From Grammothele lineata (Eukaryota > Basidiomycota > Agaricomycetes > Polyporales > Polyporaceae): 64,000 bases of DNA. Below the pieces are notes generated by a model, which was not told the origin of the DNA, made no database searches, and was given only the letters and a program-made list of their open reading frames with translations. Below, in pieces: positions 25,220 through 37,408 of the stretch. Within the stretch, counting starts at the first letter, position 1; each line of letters opens with the position of its first letter. The DNA is taken from positions 558,001 through 622,000 of the forward strand of contig NDFF03000043.1 in assembly GCA_002150815.3 (NCBI GenBank), given 5' to 3'. The position numbers were made by a program, and so were the translations under genes.

Positions 25220-27313
25220 ATGTTCTCTCTCGAGGGTCTCACTGACGTCAATGAGGGCGCACTCATTCGGGGTGCCGCGTGGCTGGCCACGGCTTCTCTA
25301 GGCGCGCTGATGGTATACCGTCTCCTGTTCTCCCCGCTCGCAGGTATCCCGGGTCCCTGGTACGCCGCCATCTCAGACGTCTGGCTCCTTCTTCAATCGG
25401 CGAAGTTCAAGAAGTGCGTCTCAATCCACGCTCTCTTCGAGCAGTACGGGCCCGTGGTTCGAGTAGGACCCCGGCGAGTCCTCTTTCGCGACAAGGACGC
25501 CATGAAGGACGTCTACCGTGTCAAGAAATTTAGTAAAAGCAGGTTCTACAGGAAGCTTGTGGTGTGAGTATTGATGATGGTTGTCTCTGGCGTGACTGAC
25601 ATGATCGCCGAACATTCGATAGAAACAACCGCGATCACTCGTGAGTCCGCTCAAGAACCACTGGTTGCCTCAGACACCCACATTCTTCTTAAGGGTTACA
25701 ATGAAGGGGGAACGCGAGCACGCTGATCGGAGAAAGAAGTATGCCAGCCTCTATTCGCCGTTACGTGTTCCGCTCCTGCAGGCGGACGTTCAGGCTTGCG
25801 TGAGCCAGCTCCTCAACGTGAGTATTTACCACGTGCGCAAGCTCTACGTGCATTACTGAATAGGATGTAATCAGGCATTAGCGTCATCGCGCCCAGGGGA
25901 CTCGGTGGATTGCATTCACCTTCTCCGCCATGTCTTTCTCGACGTGTTCCGTATTACCATCATGGGGCTCGAACCGTCAGCTTTGCAACATTGGATCAAC
26001 AGAACGCACGACGGGATATGCTCGGCGGTCCGAGACGCCCCAATGAGGGTAGTACTGGTAAATCACCAAATCTTGTTTGGGAGAGCTCGCACCATGTCTC
26101 ATTTACCAACCTAATTGCTAGCGTGGCGCGGTACCCCGGCCAATCTTCAGAGTCCTACGATATGTGCCCTATGCTCGGATACGAGAGATTTGGCAGTCTG
26201 AAGAGGTTCTATCCGAGGTAGGTTTTAATGGTCTTTCACGTCGTTCTTACTACAACGTATTGCTTCTACGTCAGTTCGTTCGACGGCGCATGGCTGAGCT
26301 CCGCGTAGAGAAGTCTACTGTCGATCCTGATAGGGATACCAAGGGTATACCACTCCTCCATCGGCTGATCAGTGAAGGTCCTGGAGGAATGTCTGACGAG
26401 GATATTGTGTGCGAGTGTGTTTCTCATATGTACGTGACGTCTGATTTCCCCGTCTTTAACCTCCTCTGACTTGGTGTTAATCAGCGTGGCTGGGGTCGAC
26501 GCATCAACTGCTACGATTGGATACTTTCTCTGGGAGCTTGCACGGCGTCCAGATATAATGATCAAGCTCAGACGGGAGCTGGAGGCAACGGTCTTTGACA
26601 GGAAGGCTATCCCAGACGATGATGCGCTCCGGAAGCTAGAGTACCTCTCCGCGTTTATAAGCGAAGGTGCGTTGACGTGCACGCACAACTATTACATAAC
26701 GTGTTCACTTCGCACTACCCCATTCTCAGGCTTCCGCATGTACGCAGCCGTCTCATCTACCCTGGAGCGAGTCGTTCCCGAAAATACCGAAGCACATGCT
26801 TCCGAATTACCGTCTGCGCCATTCGACTTGTTAGGTTATGCGCTGCCCCCGGGGACTATCGTCGGAACATTAGCTTACAGCGTGCACCGCGATCAAGATG
26901 TCTTCCCGAACCCGGAGTTCTTCAGTCCGGAACGCTGGCTTCCAGATCCCACGGTGGCGGTCGCGGACGAAGAGCGGCGGTTGGCAAGGTGCGTCTCGTC
27001 TGTCCGCGCTCATGTACAACTGTCCCCTGTCTCGCTGCGTCAACTTCGCACAGCCAGCGTATCCGCGCTGTCGTCAACCTACAGTAGTATGCTGATTATG
27101 GTTGCTCACGCACACGATAGGATGGCGCAGCACATGATGCCGTTCGGGGCGGGCACGCGCGCGTGCCCGGGGCGATACCAGGCGCAGCTTGTCTTTCGCG
27201 CGACGATCGCCGCGCTTGTGCTCAACTTCGACCTATCGATGGATCCGAGCCAGACAAATGAGCAAACGATGGCGCCCATGGACACCTTTGTGAGCACCGC
27301 TTCGATCTCATAG
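25220..27313 (+). CDS. Cytochrome P450 monooxygenase
   Basis: A complete-looking P450 in about nine exons. The N-terminus has a membrane anchor (residues about 15-38) followed by the proline hinge AGIPGPWY. Exon 2 carries NNRDHS, then a join restores the segment before RRKKYASLYSP. The I-helix reads AGVDAST, the K-helix ExxR is EGFR (split by an intron at 26,667), the PERF-like motif is SPERW, and the heme loop is FGAGTRACPG with the axial Cys. It would sit on the ER membrane and oxidise an unknown substrate with a P450 reductase partner. The oxygen-activating Thr motif is AST rather than the commoner TT or TS. No frame breaks were seen. Confidence 0.88.
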
Positions 27314-28033
27314 ACGCATGATCTAGTATGCTAACGAGTGGTTCCGTAACCCTGTGTTCTCGTTACGTTCGACGAGTGATCAGGCGATACGTCCGAGAGC
27401 GATGGAGTGTAAACTGATATTCACGCCGCGCGACGAGTAGGGTGTTGGTTCACGTCTTCCAGAAGGACGTGCACATCCTATAGACAATGTCACTTCTTTC
27501 TCCTTAACACCCTCTTTCCTATTATCTTGTTGTTCTTGATTATGTTACATCTCGCGTAGTGGTCATTCTGTGACCGTTTCCCTGACTTGTACATGTGTAG
27601 ATGCATGCGATGTTTTATAGTAGTGTGCACAACCGATAGTCAAAGGTTTCTCGCCATGACGAACCGACCTGTAGGCCGCCCCCTACTCTCTGTGGAGCCA
27701 CCAGCCTGCGCTACGCTGACTTGGGGACCGTGTGCGAAGGGCGACTACAGTTAGATTCAAGACTATCGCCCGCGCGCGTGGTTCTCCGGTATCGATACAC
27801 TTAGTGTATAGAATTTTGTTCGGAGCCCGCCGCGCGGCAACCGGTCGCGGTGCTCCCGTTCGACAAGGTACTTGCCTAGTGTCACATTAGGGGTGCCGTT
27901 GACTCAGTCGCGACGAATGTGTCCCCAAGATAGATATCTCACCAACCCCAACCCAACAAGACTAATGGTACAAATACCACAATATATACAACCGAGTTCA
28001 TCTGTGCACTATGGAACTTCCTGGTCCTCTCAG
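27314..28033. other. Intergenic region between convergent genes
   Basis: The 3' flank of the P450 (plus) and of DUF6534 copy 8 (minus). A T- and C-rich stretch around 27,490-27,550 follows the P450 stop codon and may be its 3' UTR. No gene seen. Confidence 0.45.
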
Positions 28034-30097
28034 CTATAGATTGATGTCGTACACTTTATCATCTACAAGGACGGGAGCCCTGTATGCCACCTGTAGCAGC
28101 TCTTGGTCAGATCGTATACACACGCGTTTGTACTGGACCCTTAACTGGAGTCCTTCGAGCTCTGGTGCCGGAAGTATCACCGGTGGATGTGGATGTCTTG
28201 GAAGTACCCTGAGACTTGTTTCCAGCGAACGGCGAGAGCTCGTAGGTGCACTCCGCAAATATGTACTTCCTAGAGTTTAGCCTACATAGGTGTGTTAGTA
28301 CCGTGTACGAGTGGAATGTGCGATACAGTTACTTACGCGGCCAGCAGAGTGTTTGCATACACTATTCAACGAGTTTAAATGACGCCGTCACTGCATAATG
28401 TTCAATTGCAACATACCCTTCGAAGAGAACAGTCCTACGCCAATGTATATCTCGTTGGACGGAAGTGCCGCCGCCTGTCTCGTAGGTGTGTCTCCTATAT
28501 GATTTCATAAATGGCAGAGGACATACCATAACCCCGTAGGCTGTACTAGCTATCCTGCTCGTATTTGTAAGCACAGGCAAGGGACAGTATGGCGAATAAC
28601 GAACGTGGTGGCTAGGCCTGCGAGCCAAACGTGAATAGAGTAATGAGGACGTCTAACAGATTCCGCACCTGTAGATACTCCGTATGCTATGAGAACATCG
28701 ATCGCTGAATCGGTTCTAAGGGAAGAAAATTAATAATGAAGCGAAATGTCCGGGAACGTTCATACCGCTTGATTCCAGTCCTCGACTTATGGAGGGCGTG
28801 GATTAATACTGCTGTTATCATGCAATCCGCCAAAGCTGCAGAAGAAGCCCCAGCACATAGCATCCACTGTTGCAGCGTATCACAAGAGTAAATTTCAGCT
28901 TCACAGAAGGATGAGCTGTGTCACATGCTCACCGTATACTTTGAGAATTCTTCGAACGATTGGTCGATAAAACTGAGTAGAAATCAGACAATGATGGGAT
29001 GAATTTGTAGCGCTAATATCGACTTACGCGATTGCAGTGGCGGCTGAAGTTCCTGCATGAGATCAGAAGATCACGATCGCTCTACAGGAAGTGCTTACCT
29101 CCCAGGAAGCCTGTAATTCTCGGAGGTTAATACAATCACACTCTGGAAGGGATCTCACTTACTCAGCTCAACAACATACAAGATACCCTGTACAGCGTTT
29201 CGTCAACTGGCGAGGACAGTAGAAGTCGGGAACATACGGCGGCTACAACAACGATTCGAAACTTCACGCCAACTAGAATTGTAGTCGTTACAACGGCAGT
29301 CAGTGGAAAGCGTAATATACGTACGCAGAAAGACGCGTCGAACAAAGAAGCTGTATATCACCGTCAAACCTGTTGAGCGGAATATATTAACTGGTTGACT
29401 ACCTTTGCGTTAATATAATTAGGACTCCCTATGTAGCTAATGAGTTATATTCCCAAGGTAAGAACAAACGGTACGAACTGCAATTGTGAGATATACCTGA
29501 GGGTATATGAGTGAGTGCTATGGTGCGCGTGTATCTCGTAGCCGCACCTACTTCAATTGACCTGCATAATTCTCAGTTATGCTCTCTCTTATGCGGTGAA
29601 AATCTGCCTACCATACGCCTACTTTCAACGCTTCAACATGGAGGTACTTGGTCACGAAGTAATAATAGCTGACGACTGGTTTGGCGATGACGAGATTGAT
29701 AGTGATCTCAGAGACTCACCATGTGTGGATCGATAGACCAGAAGTTGTAGCGTCAAATACTCTTCGATGATCCGTGTGAGCACGCCAAGACGCTCTGGGA
29801 TCTATAACTGCATAACCCACAAGACCACACAGATCTACTTTGAGATGAGTCAAACGAAACGGAATACGCAAGTTCATACTCACCAGCCACCTCAAGAGTA
29901 TCGAGTCATTGTGATATGTGCGAAGATACGTAACCGCTTGGTTTAGAGTGAAACCAAAGAGCCTGCCCCTGAACGTTGTAGAATGGCGGTGTATGTTTCG
30001 ATCAACGTACTCACACTAGCGAAACGCATGTTCCAAGATATACTGCCCCAAGAGAATTGTCTAGGGCCGGTAGTTGTGGTAATTGGGGCACTTCCAT
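28034..30097 (-). CDS. DUF6534-family membrane protein, copy 8
   Basis: ATG 30097, stop TAG 28036-28034. Exon 1 encodes LDNSLGAVYLGTCVSLV, exon 2 LFGFTLNQAVTYLRTYHND, a later exon YYYFVTKYLHVEALKVGVW, and another LATT / RIASTAYGVM split by a 46-nt intron at the same site as in copy 3. The last exon begins with an SRRSLE block and ends in a polar tail of about 50 residues. It is most like copy 3 (shared LFGFT-NQAVTYL), so the two form a subgroup. Low GC compared with the metabolic genes. I did not trace every middle exon. Confidence 0.68.
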
Positions 30098-31386
30098 GTG
30101 AACTGAGAAAGCTCTGTGAGCGTACTTGGCTAGTTCGACCTGGACCTAGACAACGAGATCTAAGGTACGAATGGTATTCCGCGCGTGTACTGTTATTATA
30201 CCCATTCATCAGAAAACAGCTTCAGTTCATCTGTAAGAAGCCGATGATGTTGCCTGCGGTCGGGATCTATCAGCGGCGCTGTGATATGGCAGATTGGGAA
30301 GCCTTCTTCGGCCTCCAGAATCTGCCGACTCGTCGGTATGTCGACCTGAGAGCGCCCTCCAGCATGACCAATAAGTAATTGCTGCGAGAGTATAGAAGTG
30401 GGTTGAAGTGGTCCATACGTGTTGACGGTCCTTCGCAAACGATTTAGGAGGAAGTAACCGACCAACAGACAGCTCGATCCTCTGCAACAGCTGAGAGACG
30501 TTCTGTATACAGTCGAACGTACTTCCAACGTGACCGATGGGTAGCAGTGCCTTCCAGAGTCCATCGTGATTAGATTAGATTCATCATCGTTATATCAACT
30601 GAGCTTTATCCCCAAAGCTCAACTGTTGGGCGTAGATAACTCAACGTGAGAAGATGCGTAAATGAACTAGCAGACCGAGAACCCCTTAGGCTCGTTTGAC
30701 ACTTTGAGTGCGAGGCTAAATTTACCTTGTAGTGGAGCACGATGTAAGAAGTGAGAAGCAAGCACGCTGAGAGACGACGAGGAGAGCGTCGCGATACTAG
30801 ACGCTCTTGGCAGACGCCGGTGGTCGGTGCGGCGTGACCGGAGGGGCGGCGCGGATCCAGGCCGAAGTTCCGAGTTACGACCAAGTTGCGGCCACGCCAA
30901 CCTCCGACTCGTGTTCACTCACCCTGGCTTTCTTGCCACCTCTGATCCATAGCGTCAGCGAAACAAAATGCTCTCCATATACTTGCCTCTGAAATGTTTT
31001 ATTGAGGTCACGTCCTCCTACAAGGTCTGTCCCATATCGTAGTCCAGCCCGGCATGATGTTCGCAGTTTTCGAGTCAGAGGGATATTTTCGCATTTCTGG
31101 AATGAGATCGAGACAAACGACGGGTCATTATCTATGTCATCGCTTGCTCACACTCTTGGAATCCATGCGGCTGTCATGCATTATCTCACCGCCATGACAT
31201 CGTGCTGTCCACATCAGTGACACATGTATGAAGGTTTCTGACCGCGCTTCCCTCCCTTCGTAATCTGACAGAGCAGAAGCTACTTTTCCCTTCTGGTGGG
31301 CTATTATATCCCCCGAACGGGGCGAATGTTCTGCCTTCTTGGTACCCTCACGCAACCTACCTTCGTTTTCAGGCATCCTCGTCGAT
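30098..31386. other. Bidirectional intergenic region
   Basis: Lies between divergent DUF6534 copies 8 (minus) and 7 (plus) and should hold both promoters. Open frames on both strands (for example 29983-30378 plus and 30196-30564 minus) overlap each other and lack family motifs. Confidence 0.45.
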
Positions 31387-33643
31387 ATGTCGGCCACACA
31401 GTCAATGGATACACTCCCACAACTGCTCGAGCTTCCACCGCTTGACAACACGTTTGGCGCCTTGTTTATTGGGGTTATGCTGAGCACAATGTATGCCCCC
31501 TACGTGTTGCGTCATCGCCTCTCTCATAGTTCTCGTCAGCCTCTACGGAATTGCTGCACTACAAGCATACTCATACTTCACCACCAAGTCCGGCGACACG
31601 TTGTTCTTACGTATTCTTGTGCGTGATAATCCTCGCTCGTCATGATACATGGTTCAAACTGCTCGTAGGTGTTGACCATGTTGTGAGCACGTCGTGTAGA
31701 AGGAAGACATTTTATACGCTTACAGAGAACCGCATCAGCATTATGAACTCCCTTCAGTCGGTATTGTTGATAGTGACCACGTCAGCAGTCCTCTTCTACT
31801 CATTTAGCGAAATGCACTGAAGCTCATCGACAGCTATCACTATCATGTCACGAACTTCTTCAAACCCTTGGCTCTTAAAGAGGCTACTTGGTATGTTCCA
31901 ATTACTATTCTAGTCTACGCTCTCAACAGTGACCGTACAATTAGGACGTTTAACGTACGTTTTGAATGCCATTCTTCCCCGATCAGCTGACGGTATATGC
32001 TCAATCATATTGAATTGAATAGCTTACCCCTCTCGTCGGAGTGAGTACACCTATGTCGTCCTTGGGATTCAGACTGACGTTGTATGATCCAGGCGGTGAT
32101 TACCACGGGATGCCAGATGTACGCCTAATGTCAAGCACCATTTACAAATCACTCATGATCTGTTGTAGGTTTTTTATTCGCAGGTTGTCTCTAAGTAGAT
32201 TACCACGTTCCTTCCTACTGCATGTAAAGCGTGCTAACATGGGACGACCTCAGTATCGTTCCGGCACAAGGTCATCTCTGTCGTCGCAGTACGTGTACCC
32301 TCTGCTGTTTTCTGAGGTTCGGCATAACGCTGACTGAGAAGTAGGCGATGCTGTGTGCAGCAAAGATAGGTACGTGTTTATGTCGGGGTGTATTTCAGCC
32401 CCGTTAAACGAGCAATCCTGTTCTCGTAGCATTCGCCACAGGTGATGATAATCGTTTATTCTTCGTAAACTCCCATCTAATCAACGTTTGCTTCACAGCC
32501 GTTGCAATCGAAGGGTGTGTCATCTACAACTTACTGTTGTAGCGAACACATTGCATGAACATTTTATCTTCAGATTCGTCACTCGGTCAGCAGAGAAGTT
32601 TTCCAAGTTTCCTGTAGGTTACTTCTTTCCCTGATTATCTTCTCAGTATTCACTTCTTTCCAGGGATATTCTTTAGGTGCATCTATATCGGGAGTGCTGG
32701 TACATTTAATACTTTCCGTCGCTCTCATAAGAGTACTACGTGCCAGCCGAAGGGATCGACCTAAGTATGTCTGCAGCAAGCGCAATGCACGCTGAAGCGT
32801 CGTCTTATGATCTGTTCTATAGCGAGAAATCGTTGATTGAACTCTTCATGGTCTATGTAGTGAACACCGGTACGCAACGCAGAGATTTTTGAACGAGAAA
32901 CAGCGCTCTTACCATATTATACAGGGTTTATCAGTTTGTGCGTTCATAGCCTCAAATATCCACCGTCATGCTCACAACGTGCTACATATAGAATACTTGA
33001 GATCTTGGGTCTCGTCCTGGTGCGTGTCTCAAACCTGTGATCCACGATCTGGCGTTGATATCAGAATCCACAGATGGCGTCCTTGCCAGGACAGCTGTGG
33101 TGGACAATTCTGTACTTCATCGGTATCAGAGGTGCGAGTTGCTCTCGTACGCCGCACGGAGCTCCGCTCACCTCCGTCCCTTCACAGTGGAGGTGAACAG
33201 CCTCATGAGCGTGTAAGTGGCTCATGAGTCGCCCGCCCACGCCGCAATGCGCTTCGTTCCGCGCCACTCACACGCCACGCCGAGGCTAGGCTCAACTCCA
33301 GGGAGCTCTTCATCAGCACGAACATTAACGCGGTCGATGCGGGGAAGTACGGCCGACGCATCATCGCGCGTGCGAACCACCTCGCCAAGGCTGAGCGCTG
33401 GAACGTACCCCAGGTACGCCGCTTCCCCAGAGCAGCCAATGTGGCGGTGACGAAAATTGAACGTGACATTTGCAGGTTCCTACGGCGACGCCGCCGGAGA
33501 TGATTGACATCAAGGTTACTACGGAGGTCGAGGACGACGTGCGGGGCGGCGCAGGCTCGCACACGAGCACGAGCTCTTACGAGCGTGGGACACCACTCAA
33601 GTCGGTGTTGCCGATGACGAAAATGGACTCCGAGGAGCTGTGA
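31387..33643 (+). CDS. DUF6534-family membrane protein, copy 7
   Basis: ATG 31387. Exon 1 encodes LDNTFGALFIGVMLSTM, the most canonical form of the family signature here. Exon 2 gives LYGIAALQAYSYFTTKSGD, then YHYHVTNFFKPLALKEATW, a split AVITTGCQM / FFIRRLSL, EKSLIELFMVYVVNTG, PGQLWWTILYFIG, VEVNSLMSV and LNSRELFIST. The penultimate exon (33,294-33,420) is followed by one encoding PPEMIDIKVTTEVEDDV and a Ser/Gly-rich tail to TGA 33641-33643. Splice donors include GTATGT, GTACGC and GTAAGT. It is a membrane protein of unknown function; the long acidic tail differs from all other copies. Confidence 0.77.
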
Positions 33644-33958
33644 AGTGCCACTCGGAAGGGGGAGGCTGTGGACGGGAAGGGAAGCCCGGTGTCGTAAGAT
33701 CGTGCAGCTGTAACTACACGGATAGGAGGCATGATGTGTTGATATTCTTCGCACAAAGGTTTCGGCACACATAATTTATTCCCCACATCTTATACACACG
33801 AGAAAGCACAATGAATGAGGAGCGAGAGGGATCTAGACCAGCCTACACAACAAAATCGGATATACAAGAGAAACAGAGTCAGGGAACGACATCGATCTCA
33901 TCAGCGATAGAACATTCATAACATACACTCAGAGTTCGTCCACCCCCACACCTGACGC
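33644..33958. other. Short convergent intergenic region
   Basis: About 315 bases between the stop codons of DUF6534 copy 7 and the minus-strand P450. AT-rich sequence around 33,770-33,920 probably forms the 3' UTRs. No gene seen. Confidence 0.5.
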
Positions 33959-36245
33959 CTACGACGCCTTCCACCTCCACACAAGCAGCGGCATCTGACT
34001 TCCTTCATCCGGTGCGCTACGCAAGACGGGCCTCTGGACAACTGCCCACTTCTTCTGGACGTCCTCCGGAGGGACGGCGAGCGCGAACTCGAACGCACGA
34101 ACGAGAGTGTATATTAGCGCTTTCATCCTACGCGTCCCGAAGAAAACGCAAATAATCAGTACCCGGAAGGTCAAACCGGGCTGCGTGAAGGCACGTACTC
34201 GGTGAGCGCGAACCGGTACCCGATGCACGCGCGCGGCCCGCCGAGGAAGGACATCGTGTGTGCCCACACGCCGGGGATGCTGGCGATTGCCTCTGGGGGG
34301 TTCTCCCATCGCTCAGGCCTGCACCGACGGTTCAGTGAACTGCCTGTACGAAGTACGAACTAGGATAAATCCGGGATTACAATTACTCACTTAAACTCGT
34401 AACTGTCTTCTCCCCAGATATGCTTCGCGCGGTTCAGAGATAGAAGAGGAACAACGATGGTCGTGCCTGCCGCAATCCTGCCAAGGACACATCCGTGTCA
34501 GAGAAGATAGACCGCGGTCGTCGAGAGGGAAACGCTCACTTGATGCCCTCGTGGCTCTTCCCGTGCCTGTCAATGACAGGTTCGGCGAGAGGGATGACGT
34601 CATCCTTGGTCGCGACGCGGTGTGTCGACGGGACGGGCGCGTGGAGACGCAGGACTTCGCGGACGACCATGTCGAGATAGGGGAGGCTGGAGAGCTCGTC
34701 CATTGTTGGTGTATCTGTGTCGAGCGCGAGCACTTCCGCGCGGAGCTTGTCTTGGACTGCGGGAGCCTGCGCGAGCGCGAAGAGGCCCCACATGGTCGCG
34801 GTACTGCTGGTCTCGTATCCAGCTACGAGGAAGCTAGGTGGGATCATCAGTTACGTTCATCAATGTAACTTCTAGAATGCGCACGTTGGAACCTCTAGAG
34901 GAAATGTAAGCTACAGCCGAAATAGAGACTTCTCAGTGACTCACGCGCGAGGATAGTCTCGTCAGAGAGCCGCTGGCTCTCTTGAAGATCAGAAGACATG
35001 TTCGATCTGACGAGAAGCGTGAGGAGGTCGCGCCTCGCGGTATGAACAGCGGGCATCACGGCGTTCTTCCTTTCCTGCATCTCGCGCTGGACCAGTTCTT
35101 TTCTTTCTTTGACCAACTCTAGCGCGATACGGCGAATGGCTTTCTGCGCACGTGCAGCCCTTCGCGCTCTCTCGTCGGACTGAAAGGGGGATGAAATATG
35201 GGACGCGTAAGTAATTCGTTTCCAACTCGCAACCTCAGGAAATGACGTACAATAAAACCGATAATCGGGAAGAACACCTTGATTACTGAGAACGCAGTGA
35301 GACGCATCGCGCTCGGATCGAACATGTCGACGAGGGCCGTGCTGAGCTCGCTTGCGTTTCCTTCTGCGTGAAGGGAGTTCAACTGGTAGTTGAAACCTGC
35401 TAGCCCAATGACGTCCAAAGTGATCTTTCCGAGCCAATGCAAGACGTCCATGCGTACAGGCTCCTTGCTCTCCGCGAGTTCGAGCTCCCATGCTTCCCGT
35501 AGCTGCAATGATAGCTTCAATACGAGATTAGTTCCGAGAAGAAGAGCGGCCACGAACCTCGAGCGCCTTTGTAACAAAAATGTCAGTGAGCTCTCTAATT
35601 TGAGGCAGCCCAAACGCGGGGTTCTAAGCGCGTTTCCTTCAGTGTTCCGAGCTCGACAGCGATGAACAGACGAACGTACCATAATTTTTCGCTTCATTAT
35701 GACATGTCTATTTGAGACTGGTATCAATAATACGGATAATTGTACGAACCTGTTGCCGATGCATATCCCCTGCGCTCGATTATATGAACAGGGATGCAGA
35801 TGCGCCACCGTGCTCGAGACACACCTTCTGCGCAGACCAGCCCGTCACCAACGAGCTCTCCAAGACTCCTGCGCGCAAGTGCAGACTTCTGATATTGAAC
35901 AGGATGCGTCAAAATATAGTTGACTGCGCGAAGGTCCACCGTCCAAAGGCGGTCCATCTACTGCGCATCAGTCGTTGTGACGAAAGAAGCACATCGAGAA
36001 TCACGTACATTGAAGAACCCCTGGTATACAATAGTGTTCGAGCCGCATTGCCTGCTCCATCTCTCCTGAGGCTCGGAGTCCTCGCTCTCCAGAACTTCTC
36101 TGGCGTTTCCGAAGATCCAGCTCGGACTAGGAGGACCAGGAAGATGCCGAAGCGGGGAGTAGCGAATTTTGATGATAATGTTGTACGCCTTCCATAGCGC
36201 AAAAGCGCAAAGGAGGAAGACCGCAGTTGTTACGACTGGGGGCAT
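33959..36245 (-). CDS. Cytochrome P450 monooxygenase
   Basis: A complete P450 in many exons on the minus strand. ATG 36245 begins a hydrophobic anchor, followed by the hinge [10 protein letters not shown]. Successive exons encode [19 protein letters not shown] and [16 protein letters not shown], the usual C-helix region. The I-helix reads AGYETSST, the ExxR motif is EVLR, PERW follows, and the heme loop is [10 protein letters not shown]. The last exon ends in VWRWKAS and TAG at 33961-33959. An exon of only 12 nt (RKIM) lies near 35,680. It belongs to a different subfamily from the 25-kb P450 (different hinge, I-helix and heme loop). ER-bound, substrate unknown. Confidence 0.87.
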
Positions 36246-37408
36246 GGAGGGTGTGGGGGCGATGAGAGGCCTGTCTGCCCTGAATGGTGGCGAGCGAGGT
36301 GGTAGTAGTTGAAGTTCAGGGACTCGACCGTCGACCGCAGCCCGGGGACCGTCTGCGCGACGTCAGATCGAGACAGGGACTGGCCATTTCGATGGCCCTG
36401 CACGCATGCAACCTGTCTCGTCTCGGGTGCAGCAGCGAAGACTTCTGCAGGCTTCTCCGAGGCCGCTCCCTGGAATGGCGTGTCACTAAGAAGTGGCGGC
36501 GTTCTCGAGATTCGAACCCGCGACGCGCCGTTCTCCGAACCGGAGCGGCAAGCCGGTCAAGCGCCCACATGGCCACGTCACGTAATGTCCGGTGGCACCT
36601 CGCGGCTCGCTTCATCATCTTCCACATACTACTTCAAGTTCCTGCTCGCCCTCTGAGTCTCGTGTGGATGAGTTCATGGCACACGGCTTCTTCTTTGTAA
36701 GTTCGGGATAATGCTCGCACGATGGCTCGGAATAAAGCTGGGCTGTGCTGAAGTTCTGGTCTTCGCCGTGCTCGTCGGTCACGTTCAGAACAAGGGGCCG
36801 CCGCGGACGCCTGTGTAACAGCTGCGAAGATGGATGGATCCGAGACGCCAACTTTGAAGCATAAGAAGGTGATACTTCATGTAATTATCTCCAGTGCTCT
36901 ATATCTGATACTGCTCCTCTGGTCTAAGGCCGGCACAGCCAGCCCTTGTTACGATCTATCGATACCGCTCATTGTAGCCATTCCACGCCACGTGAAGAAT
37001 GAATACCTGAGTGCATCATTTCTGCACAGCGTGCTAAGCGGGGAGGTGCCACCAAGTGCTCCCGCCGCCCACTCACACGGTTAATGTTCGGCATCGCTGA
37101 CGCCCCGGACATCGGGGTCTTACCAAGACGCCCGGCCACACGGGCTGTGGTCTTCTGTTCCCCGCGTCGATGTCATTCTCGGAGCCTTTCACATATGTGA
37201 AGGCCAAGGGGCAGATTGCCCTGAGGAAAGCGCCTGCCCATACCTGTCTATCAAAGCGTCCACCCTAGACAACGGTCTAGGGCAGCAATACGGTTGGGGC
37301 CTGCCATGCACGAGACGGGCGAAGAGACAGGGTACGTGGGGTTTCACGACTCCCCCATTCCCGCCTCTACTTACGCTCCTCCCAAGTAGCTCAACGGACT
37401 CAGCGACC
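36246..37408. other. Bidirectional intergenic region with a tRNA-like segment
   Basis: Between the P450 (minus) and the MFS transporter (plus). Apart from the tRNA-like segment at 36.49-36.58 kb no gene is convincing. The MFS promoter should lie just before 37,409. Confidence 0.45.
36490..36577 (-). tRNA. tRNA-like sequence, possibly a decayed tRNA-Arg(CCG)
   Basis: On the minus strand the segment has a good T-arm loop (GGTTCGAATC) and an anticodon arm that would read CCG with a small intron (stem GCCG/CGGC). However, a matching 5' acceptor strand cannot be found and the D-arm loop is too long. Its translations give the RDSNPR-type peptide often produced by mistranslated tRNA genes. I judge it a tRNA relic or tRNA-derived sequence, not a safe gene. 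Confidence 0.3.
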
